Part shown: in pieces, positions 7,522-13,879 of the stretch | Layout: each line of letters opens with the position of its first letter | How positions within the stretch are numbered: the stretch's first letter is position 1 | NCBI GenBank assembly: GCA_002817055.1 | Contig: MUCU01000042.1 | Span: 1 to 13,879 of the forward strand | DNA from: SAR202 cluster bacterium Io17-Chloro-G7 | GTDB taxonomy: Bacteria > Chloroflexota > Dehalococcoidia > UBA3495 | DNA length: 13,879 nucleotides | Direction: 5' to 3' | The notes under the pieces: generated by a model | Database searches by the model: none | What the model was told of the DNA's origin: nothing | What the model saw: the letters and a program-made list of their open reading frames with translations, nothing else | Translations under genes and position numbers: made by a program

Positions 7522-7543
7522 GTTCGTCCTGAGCTTGTCGAAC
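7522..7543. repeat. GTTCGTCCTGAGCTTG intergenic palindromic repeat
   Basis: GTTCG (7522-7526) pairs with CGAAC (7539-7543), with CCTGAGCTTG in the loop region. This is a very common dispersed palindrome in many bacterial genomes (from memory). It sits between the convergent VOC and LLM genes, so a bidirectional terminator or transcript-end stabiliser is plausible. Confidence 0.7.
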
Positions 7544-7573
7544 CAAGTTTCTGGTCATACCAAGCCGTGTCTC

Positions 7574-7595
7574 GTTCGTGCTGAGCTTGTTGAAG
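7574..7595. repeat. Second copy of the GTTCGT-CTGAGCTTG repeat
   Basis: This copy matches the one at 7522-7543 in 19 of 22 positions and in the same orientation, 52 bases downstream. One mismatch breaks an arm of the palindrome (TGAAG in place of CGAAC), so its hairpin is weaker. It ends 24 bases before the end of the minus-strand LLM gene. Confidence 0.65.
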
Positions 7596-7618
7596 GATGC
7601 GCCTCGGCATCTAGTGGC

Positions 7619-8575
7619 TCACACTTTGGAGAAAACTTGGTCGGCGAAGTCTTCCATTCGGCCCAGAACCTCGTCCAGTTCTTCCGTCTGCCGCAGGAAA
7701 TCCAATACCAGAGAGCCGACTCCCATGTCTTGATACTGACGGATGTCCCCGGCTATCTGGTCGGCGTTGCCTACAAAGGGCAACCGGCCATTTTCCGCTC
7801 CAGCGCTCTTATCGAGCTGGAACTGGTGGGTACGGTAGATGGTTTCGATCTCCGCAGGGTCCCGATCGAACATCTTGGCATAGGTCGCCAATCGCTCTAA
7901 TCCGGCTTTTAGCTGCTCCGGAGTCCCCATGGGAAAGGTCGGGTTCGAACCTAAGGGGTACCAGCCGTCGGCCAATTCCGCTGTGCGCCGCAGCGCCGGA
8001 CGGCTTTCTCCGCCAACCCAGATGGGCGGGTGGGGTTTTTGCACCGGCTTGGGCAAAAAGCTGATGTTATCGAATTTTACGTACTTGCCATCGTAGCTGG
8101 GGTTGTCTTCGGTCCAGACTTCTTTGAACACCCGGACGTATTCGTCGGTAACGGCGCCCCGCTCCTCGAAGGGTGGCAGGCCCAAGGCCTCGAACTCTTC
8201 CCTCATCCAGCCGACGCCAATCCCCACCACCAATCGGCCTTGGGATAAGACATCTAGGGTCGCCAACGCCTTGGCGGCCACCAAGGCGTTCCGGTGGGGA
8301 ACTATGATTACGCTGGTAACCAAGCGTATCTTGCTGGTCTGGCCCGCCAGGAAAGCCAACAAAGTGAGTTGCTCCATGGACTCGCCTGACGGCCCGCCGG
8401 GAAACTCGCCGGTTTCGGTGTACGGATATGGCGAAGCGATGGTCTTGGGCACCAGGATATGGTCTCCTGTCAGAAGCGCGTCGAAGCCAAGTTCTTCGCC
8501 CTTCCTGGCAAGAATACCCAGCCTTTCCGGCGTCGCCAAGGGACCTCTTCCCGGAAGGGTAAATCCGTATTTCAT
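7619..8575 (-). CDS. LLM class F420-dependent oxidoreductase (Rv2161c-like)
   Basis: This 318-residue luciferase-like TIM-barrel protein fits the TIGR03619 / Rv2161c group of putative F420-dependent enzymes. Marks are KYGFTLPGRGP (2-12), FDALLTGDHILVP (31-43), GRLVVGIGVGWMREEFEALG (113-132), a segment near 163-178 with YDGKYVKFDNISFLPKPVQ, PHPPIWVGGES (181-191) and ADGWYPLG (202-209). The start is well supported: a perfect AGGAGG lies 7 bases before the ATG on the minus strand. It is the last gene of the long minus-strand block, 39 bases after the restored end of the TPR gene, and terminates in the repeat-rich spacer at 7445-7618. The substrate is unknown. Its subfamily differs from the LLMs at 4822-5838 and 12591-13637, so these are not recent duplicates. 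Confidence 0.93.
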   Translation of the reverse strand: MKYGFTLPGRGPLATPERLGILARKGEELGFDALLTGDHILVPKTIASPYPYTETGEFPGGPSGESMEQLTLLAFLAGQTSKIRLVTSVIIVPHRNALVAAKALATLDVLSQGRLVVGIGVGWMREEFEALGLPPFEERGAVTDEYVRVFKEVWTEDNPSYDGKYVKFDNISFLPKPVQKPHPPIWVGGESRPALRRTAELADGWYPLGSNPTFPMGTPEQLKAGLERLATYAKMFDRDPAEIETIYRTHQFQLDKSAGAENGRLPFVGNADQIAGDIRQYQDMGVGSLVLDFLRQTEELDEVLGRMEDFADQVFSKV

Positions 8576-8614
8576 GGAAAAACCTCCTAAAATAACATGG
8601 CTAAATTAACGGGG

Positions 8615-8757
8615 TTATTGCAGGGTCGCCACCTCTAGCGCCGCCGCCAGCCTGTTTCGGCTGGTGTAGGTTCTAGGGTGTAGAGGCCCCAGCACCCGCT
8701 CCCGGTCGGCCAATATGGCCCTGTGGAGTCGCACGGCGCCTTTAACCTGTCCCATAA
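8615..8757 (-). pseudogene. Out-of-frame C-terminal TPR segment of the neighbouring gene
   Basis: Reading the minus strand in the frame shifted relative to the TPR gene gives GAVRLHRAILADRERVLG, then PLHPRTYTSRNRLAAALEVATLQ and a TAA at 8615-8617. This continues the 42-residue repeat of the upstream frame (LG-x-x-HPxTxxSRN-x-LA) exactly where it should. The break lies near 8757-8761. The register across it is one residue short of canonical spacing, which suggests four missing bases rather than one. It could be a true mutation, programmed recoding or an assembly error. Confidence 0.75.
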
Positions 8758-9201
8758 GCAACAGTTGGCCAGGCTGCTACGGCTGCGGAGGGTATCGGGA
8801 TGGTCGGCATCCAGGGTCCGCTTTCGGGCTTCAAAAGTCTTCTGGAACAATTTCAAAGCATCCTGGAAGCGGCCAGCGGCATAGTAGCAGTTGGCCAGAC
8901 GGCTTTGCCCCCACAAGGTGTCCGCATCGTCCTGACCCAACGTGCGGAGAAGTATTTCCAGGTTTTGCTTGTAGAGTTGCATCGCTTCTTGGTGGCGGCC
9001 CGCAGCCCGGCAAGCACGGCCCAACAGGTTCCGGTTTTCGATCGTATCCCGATGTTCTGGGCCTAGGGTCCGCACTCTGTAACTCAAAGACTCTTGCAGC
9101 CACGGATATGCTTTTCCTCGGTGGCCACTGGCAAACAACTCTTTGGCCTGCCGGTCGGCTAAAGCCAGGTCCTCGGCATAGGCTACTCGACTGGCCTCCA
9201 T
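8635..9201 (-). CDS. Tetratricopeptide (kinesin-light-chain type) repeat protein, frameshifted
   Basis: This 188-residue frame contains kinesin-light-chain-type TPRs (TPR_12/TPR_10). The repeated unit ends in LGPEHRDTIENRN (46-58), LGQDDADTLWGQS (88-100) and LDADHPDTLRSRS (130-142). Each is followed by an LAxxxxxxGRxxEA helix start such as LANCYYAAGRFQDA. After about residue 146 the translation becomes unrelated and low in repeat character, because the true reading continues in another frame to 8615. These repeats usually mediate protein-protein contacts. The ATG at 9201 has only a weak purine run close by, and the AGGAG is 17 bases away, so translation may be poor or coupled to the nuclease gene ending 44 bases upstream. 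There is no signal peptide and no fused kinase or NB-ARC domain. It may be a remnant of a larger TPR protein. Confidence 0.8.
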   Translation of the reverse strand: MEASRVAYAEDLALADRQAKELFASGHRGKAYPWLQESLSYRVRTLGPEHRDTIENRNLLGRACRAAGRHQEAMQLYKQNLEILLRTLGQDDADTLWGQSRLANCYYAAGRFQDALKLFQKTFEARKRTLDADHPDTLRSRSSLANCCLWDRLKAPCDSTGPYWPTGSGCWGLYTLEPTPAETGWRRR

Positions 9202-9245
9202 CTCGGGTCTCTTCGAACTCCTAATCCTTGGATTATTCCAGACAG

Positions 9246-10751
9246 TTATGCTGGATTGGCCCGCACTATTTCCTGGAGACCCTTCCAGACCTGAAGCAGC
9301 CCCTTTAGGTCGTCCTCATTATGGCTCAGGATCTTGCCTCGCAGCGATTCCTTCTCGGAGGATTTGTCCGTTTGCAGATACTGCCGATATAGAACCGGCA
9401 TATCTTGTCCTGATAAGCCTCGGTGTTTTCTGCGATAACCGAAATAGTCCGATATGGTTGATAATTTGAAATCAGAAACAGGGAATCTCACGTTCTTATA
9501 GGCCAACTCGTAGGAATCTACGTGTCGCTGCTCAAAACCAGCGAATAGTTCTTCGGATAAGCGATTCCTGAGCCATCCGCGTTTCAACTGCGGGAAATCG
9601 GCAGATTTGCCGTTCCACGTAATAATCCAGTAATTCGGAAATTCGGCCAACATCTGTGAGAGGGATTCCAATATCTGGCCTTCGTCACGGACACCTTCCG
9701 CAAACCACTGGTATATCGTCGGTTTTTCATCCGGCCGGAAAATTGCTGCGCCTACCATGAACACATATTGACCCGATTCATACTCAAGATCGAGCAATAT
9801 GCCATTATCTAGGAAAGGGAACGCCCCATCGCCAATGAATTGAACGTCTCCGCTAACCAAAGCCCTCGCGTGTGCTTGCATTTGCGTCAGGGCCTGCTGA
9901 GTTGGAGCGTATTGGTCAGCCCGAGACCAGTCATGCCACAACTGCTGAATATCGGCTTCGGCCAGGTCACCAACGTTATGTACACCTAATTGCAGCAACC
10001 AACCCCGGCGCGGGCGGCCTATATCGCGAACCAAAGAAAGGTCGCCATCATTTCGGATCATTTGTATATGTTCGTCCGCATACACACACGATTTGCACTC
10101 CGGCACGATCGCCAGTGCAATTGCTCCCTCCCTGATGCGTCGGACCTCGGCCACAAATCGATCAAGTCTATTAAAATCTTGCCTCTTTAGCTCCACTTCA
10201 ATTAGTTCGCCGGTACTTAGGAGGATATATCCCATAGGGTCAGGCTCACCCAACCTAAGTGGCTCTAGAAGTTTCCAATAAAAAGCCAACTCTATCTTAT
10301 CGGACCGCAGCACTCGCCGGTGGGATTTAATCTCTATGGGCAAAAACTCACCTTTGTTCGCAACCACCAGGTCCACAATCCCGCGGAAACCCAATTCGTG
10401 GTTCCTCACTAGCTGGCGGCTCCTAATCATACCCGCCCGCGAGAGCCCCTCCTGCATGCTCTGCACTTCCTCGATCCGTATCCCAGGGGGTGGACTTTCA
10501 ACTATAGCGTCTTCAACATTAATGCCAGGTCGCACTAAGGCAGCCAAGATAGAAGGAGTCAAGAAACTATCATAAGGAAGGTCATTTACGTATGAAAGGT
10601 ACACTTTATATGGGCACCGCTGGAACTGCGCCACGTCGGACTTGCTTACCCATGTGCTATAGGGGCCTTCTGCCCACTGGTTTTCACCAATATCGAGAGC
10701 TTGCGGTCTTTGTTCCAATTTCGACCCCTTCATGATTGGTTGAGCAACCAT
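9246..10751 (-). CDS. TM0106-family RecB-like nuclease with RNase H-like exonuclease domain
   Basis: This 501-residue protein joins two nuclease modules. Residues about 35-230 form a Cas4/RecB-like PD-(D/E)XK domain, with Asp127 (FRGIVDLVV), Glu140 and Lys142 (LPIEIKSH), Tyr158 in the following helix, and Cys46 (RCPYK) plus Cys219 and Cys222 as Fe-S ligands. His228 stands where a fourth Cys is expected. Residues about 315-495 form an RNase H-like DEDD exonuclease (RNase_H_2/YprB type): Asp321 and Glu323 (LLDLEYE), Asn380-Asp385 (WNGKSADFP), Asp412 (HVDSYEL) and His477-Asp481 (HNEDDL). No helicase domain is attached. A DNA repair or nucleic-acid processing role is likely but unproven. It starts 63 bases after the dehydrogenase gene, in the same frame. 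No clear Shine-Dalgarno precedes the ATG at 10751 or an alternative ATG at 10733, so the start is uncertain. Confidence 0.9.
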   Translation of the reverse strand: MVAQPIMKGSKLEQRPQALDIGENQWAEGPYSTWVSKSDVAQFQRCPYKVYLSYVNDLPYDSFLTPSILAALVRPGINVEDAIVESPPPGIRIEEVQSMQEGLSRAGMIRSRQLVRNHELGFRGIVDLVVANKGEFLPIEIKSHRRVLRSDKIELAFYWKLLEPLRLGEPDPMGYILLSTGELIEVELKRQDFNRLDRFVAEVRRIREGAIALAIVPECKSCVYADEHIQMIRNDGDLSLVRDIGRPRRGWLLQLGVHNVGDLAEADIQQLWHDWSRADQYAPTQQALTQMQAHARALVSGDVQFIGDGAFPFLDNGILLDLEYESGQYVFMVGAAIFRPDEKPTIYQWFAEGVRDEGQILESLSQMLAEFPNYWIITWNGKSADFPQLKRGWLRNRLSEELFAGFEQRHVDSYELAYKNVRFPVSDFKLSTISDYFGYRRKHRGLSGQDMPVLYRQYLQTDKSSEKESLRGKILSHNEDDLKGLLQVWKGLQEIVRANPA

Positions 10752-10814
10752 CGCTAGCCCAGTGGAACGCCATATGTAGCTGGAAATGCGCTCTCTGCGG
10801 TCAAAGAGCCTCGC

Positions 10815-12017
10815 TCAGAAAGCAGCGTCTAAGACCTCCATCACCTGCTCTACCTTGGTTATGGGTACTGGGTTTGTGAGGCAACCGCCGTCGCCAATGG
10901 TGAGTTGAGCGATTTCAGGGAAATCTTCGCGGGGCACTTCCAACTCTCGCAGCCTGTGAGGCATACCCAAGCTTAAGATCAACCGGTCCACAGCCCCAGC
11001 CGCCGCTTCCGCTGCCGCCTCGTCGCTCATCCCTGCGGTATCCAAGCCTGCCGCCTTGGCCAACAATGCCTGTTTACCAGCCGAGGCCGAGCGATTGTAT
11101 TCCATCACGTAGGGTTGAGTAACACAGGAGGTGTAGCCGTGACCCACGGAATACTTGACGCCGATGATATGGCCTAGAGCGTGACTTAGGCCCATGGCGA
11201 AGTTGGGCGCGCCCATCATGGACAGCCAAGCGCCTATCAAACACTGGAGCCTGGCTTCCAAGTCTTTGTCTTGCTCTCTGGAGTAGGGCAAGTAGTTAAA
11301 CAACAACTCGGCGGCGGACAGTACGGGAGCATCGATGGCTGGTTGGTTACCGGCGCTATACAATCGTTCAATGCAGTGGTCCAAGGCCTTAACGCCGGTG
11401 GAAAGCCACAGCCAGTCAGGGGTTCCTTCGGTCATTTCCGGGTCTAGGACAATCAGGTGAGCGAAGAGGGCCGGGTTGCGCACCCGGATCTTGTGGCCTG
11501 CCTGATCGTCCAGCACGTTCCCACCACCCACATTGAACTCTCCCGCCGACAGGGTCGTAGGAATGGAAACCTGCAAGGGTAGTTGCTTGCCAACCAAGTC
11601 TGGGGAGAGCATGCCGTGTGACTCTTGTCCCAGAGCCCGCAACCTTGATTCGCTTTCGATCCCCTCGGCCATCATGACACCGATCATCCTGGAAGCATCG
11701 GATATGGTGCTGCCGCCGACGCCTACCAGCGTGTCCGCTCCTTTTTCAACCGCCATGGCCGTAGCAGCCACCGCTGTGGACAAAGGCGCACGCTGTGACA
11801 ATCCCGAGTAGACGCCCACGCATGAGTCCCCTAAGGCCTGAACCACTCGGGAAACTGCTTCCGTCTTTTCGGCAACCGACCTCCCCGAGAGGACCAACAC
11901 CCGGCGCCCTCCCAGGCTGGAAATCTCCTCGTTGAGGGTAGCTACTTTGCCCCGGCCAAAGATGATTCGCGACTGTACCGGAGGATTGAACTCCCCTTGC
12001 AGGGTGGAACTAGCCAT
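10815..12017 (-). CDS. Iron-containing alcohol dehydrogenase family / maleylacetate-reductase-like
   Basis: This 400-residue protein has the iron-ADH fold (PF00465). The N-terminal nucleotide-binding half carries GVGGSTISDASR (99-110), the GGGSxxD-type NAD(P) motif, and SIPTTLSAGE (151-160), the PTT-xxGSE-type motif. The C-terminal metal-binding half carries GVKALDHCIERLYS (208-221), GLSHALGHIIG (276-286) and VGHGYTSCVTQPYVMEYN (291-308). Candidate ligands are His214, His279, His283 and His293. The first canonical ligand (Asp in GMDA) is Lys210 here. Maleylacetate reductases also depart from Asp at this site, so an aromatic-degradation reductase is a reasonable guess; a generic aldehyde or alcohol reductase is the alternative. 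GAGGTG lies 5 bases before the ATG. It sits between a cupin gene (135-base gap) and the nuclease gene (63-base gap) on the same strand. Confidence 0.9.
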   Translation of the reverse strand: MASSTLQGEFNPPVQSRIIFGRGKVATLNEEISSLGGRRVLVLSGRSVAEKTEAVSRVVQALGDSCVGVYSGLSQRAPLSTAVAATAMAVEKGADTLVGVGGSTISDASRMIGVMMAEGIESESRLRALGQESHGMLSPDLVGKQLPLQVSIPTTLSAGEFNVGGGNVLDDQAGHKIRVRNPALFAHLIVLDPEMTEGTPDWLWLSTGVKALDHCIERLYSAGNQPAIDAPVLSAAELLFNYLPYSREQDKDLEARLQCLIGAWLSMMGAPNFAMGLSHALGHIIGVKYSVGHGYTSCVTQPYVMEYNRSASAGKQALLAKAAGLDTAGMSDEAAAEAAAGAVDRLILSLGMPHRLRELEVPREDFPEIAQLTIGDGGCLTNPVPITKVEQVMEVLDAAF

Positions 12018-12130
12018 GCGAGCACCTCACCTGGTGATTTTTGAGCCTGAAATTGTCCTGCAAAACCCCGTTGCATTATGAGATTCGCCATTCCTGAACG
12101 TACGGTAGAGCAGCGAAAATCTTTTATTGC

Positions 12131-12159
12131 AACTAGTCCCGTGAAACTAGTCCTAGTCC
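12131..12159. repeat. Short repeats of CTAGTCC at the cupin 3' end
   Basis: AACTAGTCC occurs at 12131-12139 and again at 12145-12153, and CTAGTCC once more at 12153-12159, where it overlaps the cupin stop codon. The first copies contain the palindrome ACTAGT. They lie upstream of the dehydrogenase gene and could be a regulator site; the copy number is small enough that chance is possible. Confidence 0.35.
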
Positions 12160-12521
12160 ACCAAGGGTATGGCGATGCTGACCCTAATTTCAGTGCCCAC
12201 AACACGGGTGGAATGGCCTTGACCCGTCAGGTCTTCGGCCAGCAGGATTGTTGGCGCCCCGAATCGCCTCACCGTTCCATCACCTGTACCCACCTCTATT
12301 TCCCCGGCGATTGTGATTGAATATTGGCGGCGGGGAGCGCAGTGGAAATCCAGGAAATAACCAGGGGGATTAGTCCTAATAGTAAAGCTGGTGACGGCCT
12401 CCACCGGCGTTCCTTCACCGTGGGCGCCTTCGGTATCGAGGAAGGGGCTGAACTCGGGCTCGTATTCTTCCATGTGGGACTGACCGTCGTCTCCGCTGTA
12501 TATCCTTACATAATTAACCAT
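12153..12521 (-). CDS. Small cupin-domain protein
   Basis: This 122-residue single-domain protein has a cupin core from about 40 to 118. Motif 1 reads GYFLDFHCAPRRQYSITIAGEIEVG (54-78, with His60 and Gln66). Motif 2 reads TILLAEDLTGQGHSTRV (91-107, with His103). The ligand set is thus reduced compared with the classic HxH...E...H, so it may bind metal weakly, bind a small molecule or act structurally. The first 40 residues are acidic and probably form an arm that packs on a dimer partner. There is no signal peptide. AGGAG lies 6 bases before the ATG. It follows the LLM at 12591-13637 by 69 bases on the same strand and precedes the dehydrogenase, so co-transcription with oxidative enzymes is likely. 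The biochemical role of this cupin subgroup is not known to me. Confidence 0.85.
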   Translation of the reverse strand: MVNYVRIYSGDDGQSHMEEYEPEFSPFLDTEGAHGEGTPVEAVTSFTIRTNPPGYFLDFHCAPRRQYSITIAGEIEVGTGDGTVRRFGAPTILLAEDLTGQGHSTRVVGTEIRVSIAIPLVD

Positions 12522-12590
12522 GATACTCTCCTCGGTTGTTTACTAAAGATTAGATGCGACCGACCAAATACCTATTCTGGCCGCTTACGG

Positions 12591-13637
12591 CTACTTAAAA
12601 TTCGGCGCGACGCGCTCGTTCAGCAATCGCACTGATTTAATTTGATGCTCCAATGGCACACGGCAACCGAAATTCACTTCGTAGACAAACTGGTTGATTC
12701 CCAGTTCTTCTTGCAACTGCATCAACCGCTCGGTCACCATCTCGGGAGATCCGTAAATCACCATGTTTTTTAGCATGGCGTCATAGTCCAATCCCTTCAG
12801 GCGCTCGGCTTGGGCCAACCGGTCATCACTGATGCCCCCTTGTGAGGCGGAAGCGGCGATCACATTGATCAAACGTTGTAACTGATAGAGCGCGCTTTCC
12901 TTGGGTTCGCTGTAGGCCTGCTCTTTGGTCTCCGCCACGTAGACCGGTACCCTCAAACCCACATCGACTTCTGCCGGATAGCCAGCGTCTATACGTGCTT
13001 CCCTGAACTCTTTGATCATCGGCACCAAGTCCGACAGCGAGCTAACGCGGGATGGATTGATGAATATGGGATAGCCCATTCGGCCCACCAAGGCAAATGT
13101 TTCAACAGAAGTCGCGCCAACACGGATGGGCGGGTGAGGACTTTGCAAGGGCTTGGGGACCACGTACAGGTTGTCGTACTGGTAGTACTCACCTTGATAG
13201 GAGAACCGTTCTTCAGTCCAAGATTTCAGGATTACTTCCAGGCATTCACTGAACCGGTCCCGACTCTCGTCATAGTCCATCCCGAAGCCCAAGTAAACGC
13301 TGGGAAATGCCGAACGACCGATGCCGAAGTCCAATCGTCCGCCGCTGATGTGATCCAGGGTAGCCACTTCTTCGGCGATGCGCACCGGGTTACGCAGAGG
13401 CAACACGTGGACGGCAATGCCAATCTTGACCCTCTTGGTACGCGCGGCCACCGCACTGGCAACGGTGATCGGGGCGGCAAGCACCGAGCGGTTGGGATCG
13501 AAGTGGTACTCCGCCAGCCAAACCGCATCGGTCCCCAGTTCCTCCGCAGCGTCCACCAGTTGGAAAGACTCTTGGAACACCTGCGCCTGGCTAACTCCAT
13601 CACGACAAGGAAACTCGACGAATAAGCCAAATTCCAT
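12591..13637 (-). CDS. LLM class flavin-dependent oxidoreductase (alkanal-monooxygenase-like)
   Basis: This 348-residue luciferase-like TIM-barrel monooxygenase is of the bacterial-luciferase/alkanal monooxygenase type. Motifs are MEFGLFVEFP (1-10), GTDAVWLAEYHF (35-46, the AEYHF/AEHHF signature), KIGIAVHVLPLRNPVRIAEEVATLDHISGGRLDFGIGRS (71-109) and PHPPIRVGATS (167-177). A C-terminal segment from about 290 reads VIYGSPEMVTERLMQLQEELGINQF. The group generally uses reduced FMN and oxygen to hydroxylate or cleave small organic compounds; the substrate is not readable. GGAGG lies 6 bases before the ATG on the minus strand. It is the first gene of the minus-strand block, and a promoter candidate sits at 13701-13728. 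Family membership is very secure, the exact subfamily less so. Confidence 0.93.
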   Translation of the reverse strand: MEFGLFVEFPCRDGVSQAQVFQESFQLVDAAEELGTDAVWLAEYHFDPNRSVLAAPITVASAVAARTKRVKIGIAVHVLPLRNPVRIAEEVATLDHISGGRLDFGIGRSAFPSVYLGFGMDYDESRDRFSECLEVILKSWTEERFSYQGEYYQYDNLYVVPKPLQSPHPPIRVGATSVETFALVGRMGYPIFINPSRVSSLSDLVPMIKEFREARIDAGYPAEVDVGLRVPVYVAETKEQAYSEPKESALYQLQRLINVIAASASQGGISDDRLAQAERLKGLDYDAMLKNMVIYGSPEMVTERLMQLQEELGINQFVYEVNFGCRVPLEHQIKSVRLLNERVAPNFK

Positions 13638-13700
13638 CCGCAGCCTCCAATTGGGCCCCGTTCACCGACTATAACCGCGCTCTTTTTGGGCACGGTGCTA

Positions 13701-13728
13701 ATACTACATGATTTCTTAAGAGCGTCAA
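13701..13728 (-). promoter_or_regulatory. Candidate promoter for the minus-strand block
   Basis: On the minus strand TTGACG (complement of 13723-13728, five of six to the -35 consensus) is followed after 16 bases by TAGTAT (complement of 13701-13706, four of six to the -10). This would start transcription near 13694, leaving a leader of about 57 bases before the LLM start at 13637. It is the best such match upstream of this gene. Confidence 0.35.
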
Positions 13729-13750
13729 GAACCAACTCGGCATCGCGAGA

Positions 13751-13785
13751 AAGGGCGCTGCTCCGCATTGGAAGGGCTTTGCTCC
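13751..13785. repeat. Pair of AAGGGC-TGCTCC direct repeats
   Basis: AAGGGCGCTGCTCC (13751-13764) and AAGGGCTTTGCTCC (13772-13785) differ at two positions and are spaced 21 bases start to start. They lie just upstream of the minus-strand promoter candidate, a position that suits an activator or repressor site. Function is inference. Confidence 0.4.
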
Positions 13786-13834
13786 AAAAGTGTCATTCTT
13801 GTATGTTGACTCCCAGGGACGGAGGTAAGACCGT

Positions 13835-13860
13835 TGTCATTCTCAGGGCATAAAAGCCCG
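13835..13860. repeat. TGTCATTCT-type intergenic repeat with small hairpin
   Basis: TGTCATTCT occurs at 13791-13799 and 13835-13843. The second copy is followed by GGGC (13846-13849), an ATAAAA loop and GCCC (13856-13859). The arrangement resembles a dispersed 'TGTCATTCTGAG' element common in bacterial intergenic DNA (recalled from memory), here diverged. The window ends shortly after, so its full extent is not visible. Confidence 0.35.
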
Positions 13861-13879
13861 TTGCTCAGATAGGTCTCCC

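Noticed and set aside
8103..8609. Plus-strand open frame over the Rv2161c-like LLM
   Set aside because: It is antisense to a well-supported enzyme with a perfect Shine-Dalgarno and has no homology I recognise.
8715..9224. Plus-strand 169-codon frame over the TPR gene
   Set aside because: The minus strand carries clear TPR repeats in two frames; the plus-strand translation is Gly/Pro/Ser-rich and unstructured, typical of antisense.
13134..13625. 163-codon plus-strand frame over the third LLM
   Set aside because: It is fully antisense to an intact luciferase-like gene and has no ribosome binding site or domain.

Overview
The window is a bacterial chromosomal segment of moderate GC, densely packed with genes that start with ATG behind good Shine-Dalgarno sequences (AGGAG or AGGAGG). 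The gene content points to an uncultured Chloroflexota lineage of the SAR202/Dehalococcoidia type. It holds three different luciferase-like (LLM) flavin/F420 monooxygenases within 9 kb, a DUF1800-DUF1501 pair, an NHL propeller protein, an alpha/beta hydrolase, a VOC protein, a cupin and a maleylacetate-reductase-like dehydrogenase. Intergenic palindromes of the 'CTGAGCTTGTCGAAC' kind also fit. This taxonomic call is inference from gene content; there is no rRNA or other marker gene here.

Layout. Positions 1-491 are non-coding and carry three tandem 20-bp repeats plus an inverted half copy, then a candidate promoter. Positions 492-3107 (+) are a two-gene operon, DUF1800 then DUF1501, both without export signals. 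Positions 3108-3319 hold two hairpins, one of them a nested palindromic repeat. Positions 3320-4354 (+) encode a six-bladed NHL propeller. Positions 4355-4821 are gene-poor, with a 10-bp perfect hairpin and a possible gene remnant. Positions 4822-5838 (+) encode the first LLM (MSMEG_2256-like), convergent with an alpha/beta hydrolase (5942-6781, -). A VOC protein (7037-7444, +) diverges from the hydrolase and converges on the minus-strand block.

The minus-strand block runs from 13637 down to 7619. In order of transcription it holds an LLM, a cupin, an iron-ADH/maleylacetate-reductase-like enzyme, a two-domain nuclease (Cas4-like PD-(D/E)XK plus RNase H-like exonuclease), a frameshifted TPR protein and another LLM (Rv2161c-like). 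Gaps of 39-135 bases allow read-through, and the best promoter candidate lies just upstream of the first gene. No tRNA, rRNA, CRISPR array or transposase was seen.

Taken together, the LLMs, hydrolase, VOC, cupin and maleylacetate-reductase-like enzymes look like a toolkit for oxidising and breaking down recalcitrant organic (possibly aromatic or cyclic) compounds. The substrate cannot be read from the sequence. The most distinctive observations are key-residue departures in three proteins (VOC Gln128, ADH Lys210, nuclease His228), the 20-bp tandem repeats, the leaderless DUF1800/DUF1501 pair, and the TPR frameshift. Residue comparisons with other families were made from memory, without an alignment.
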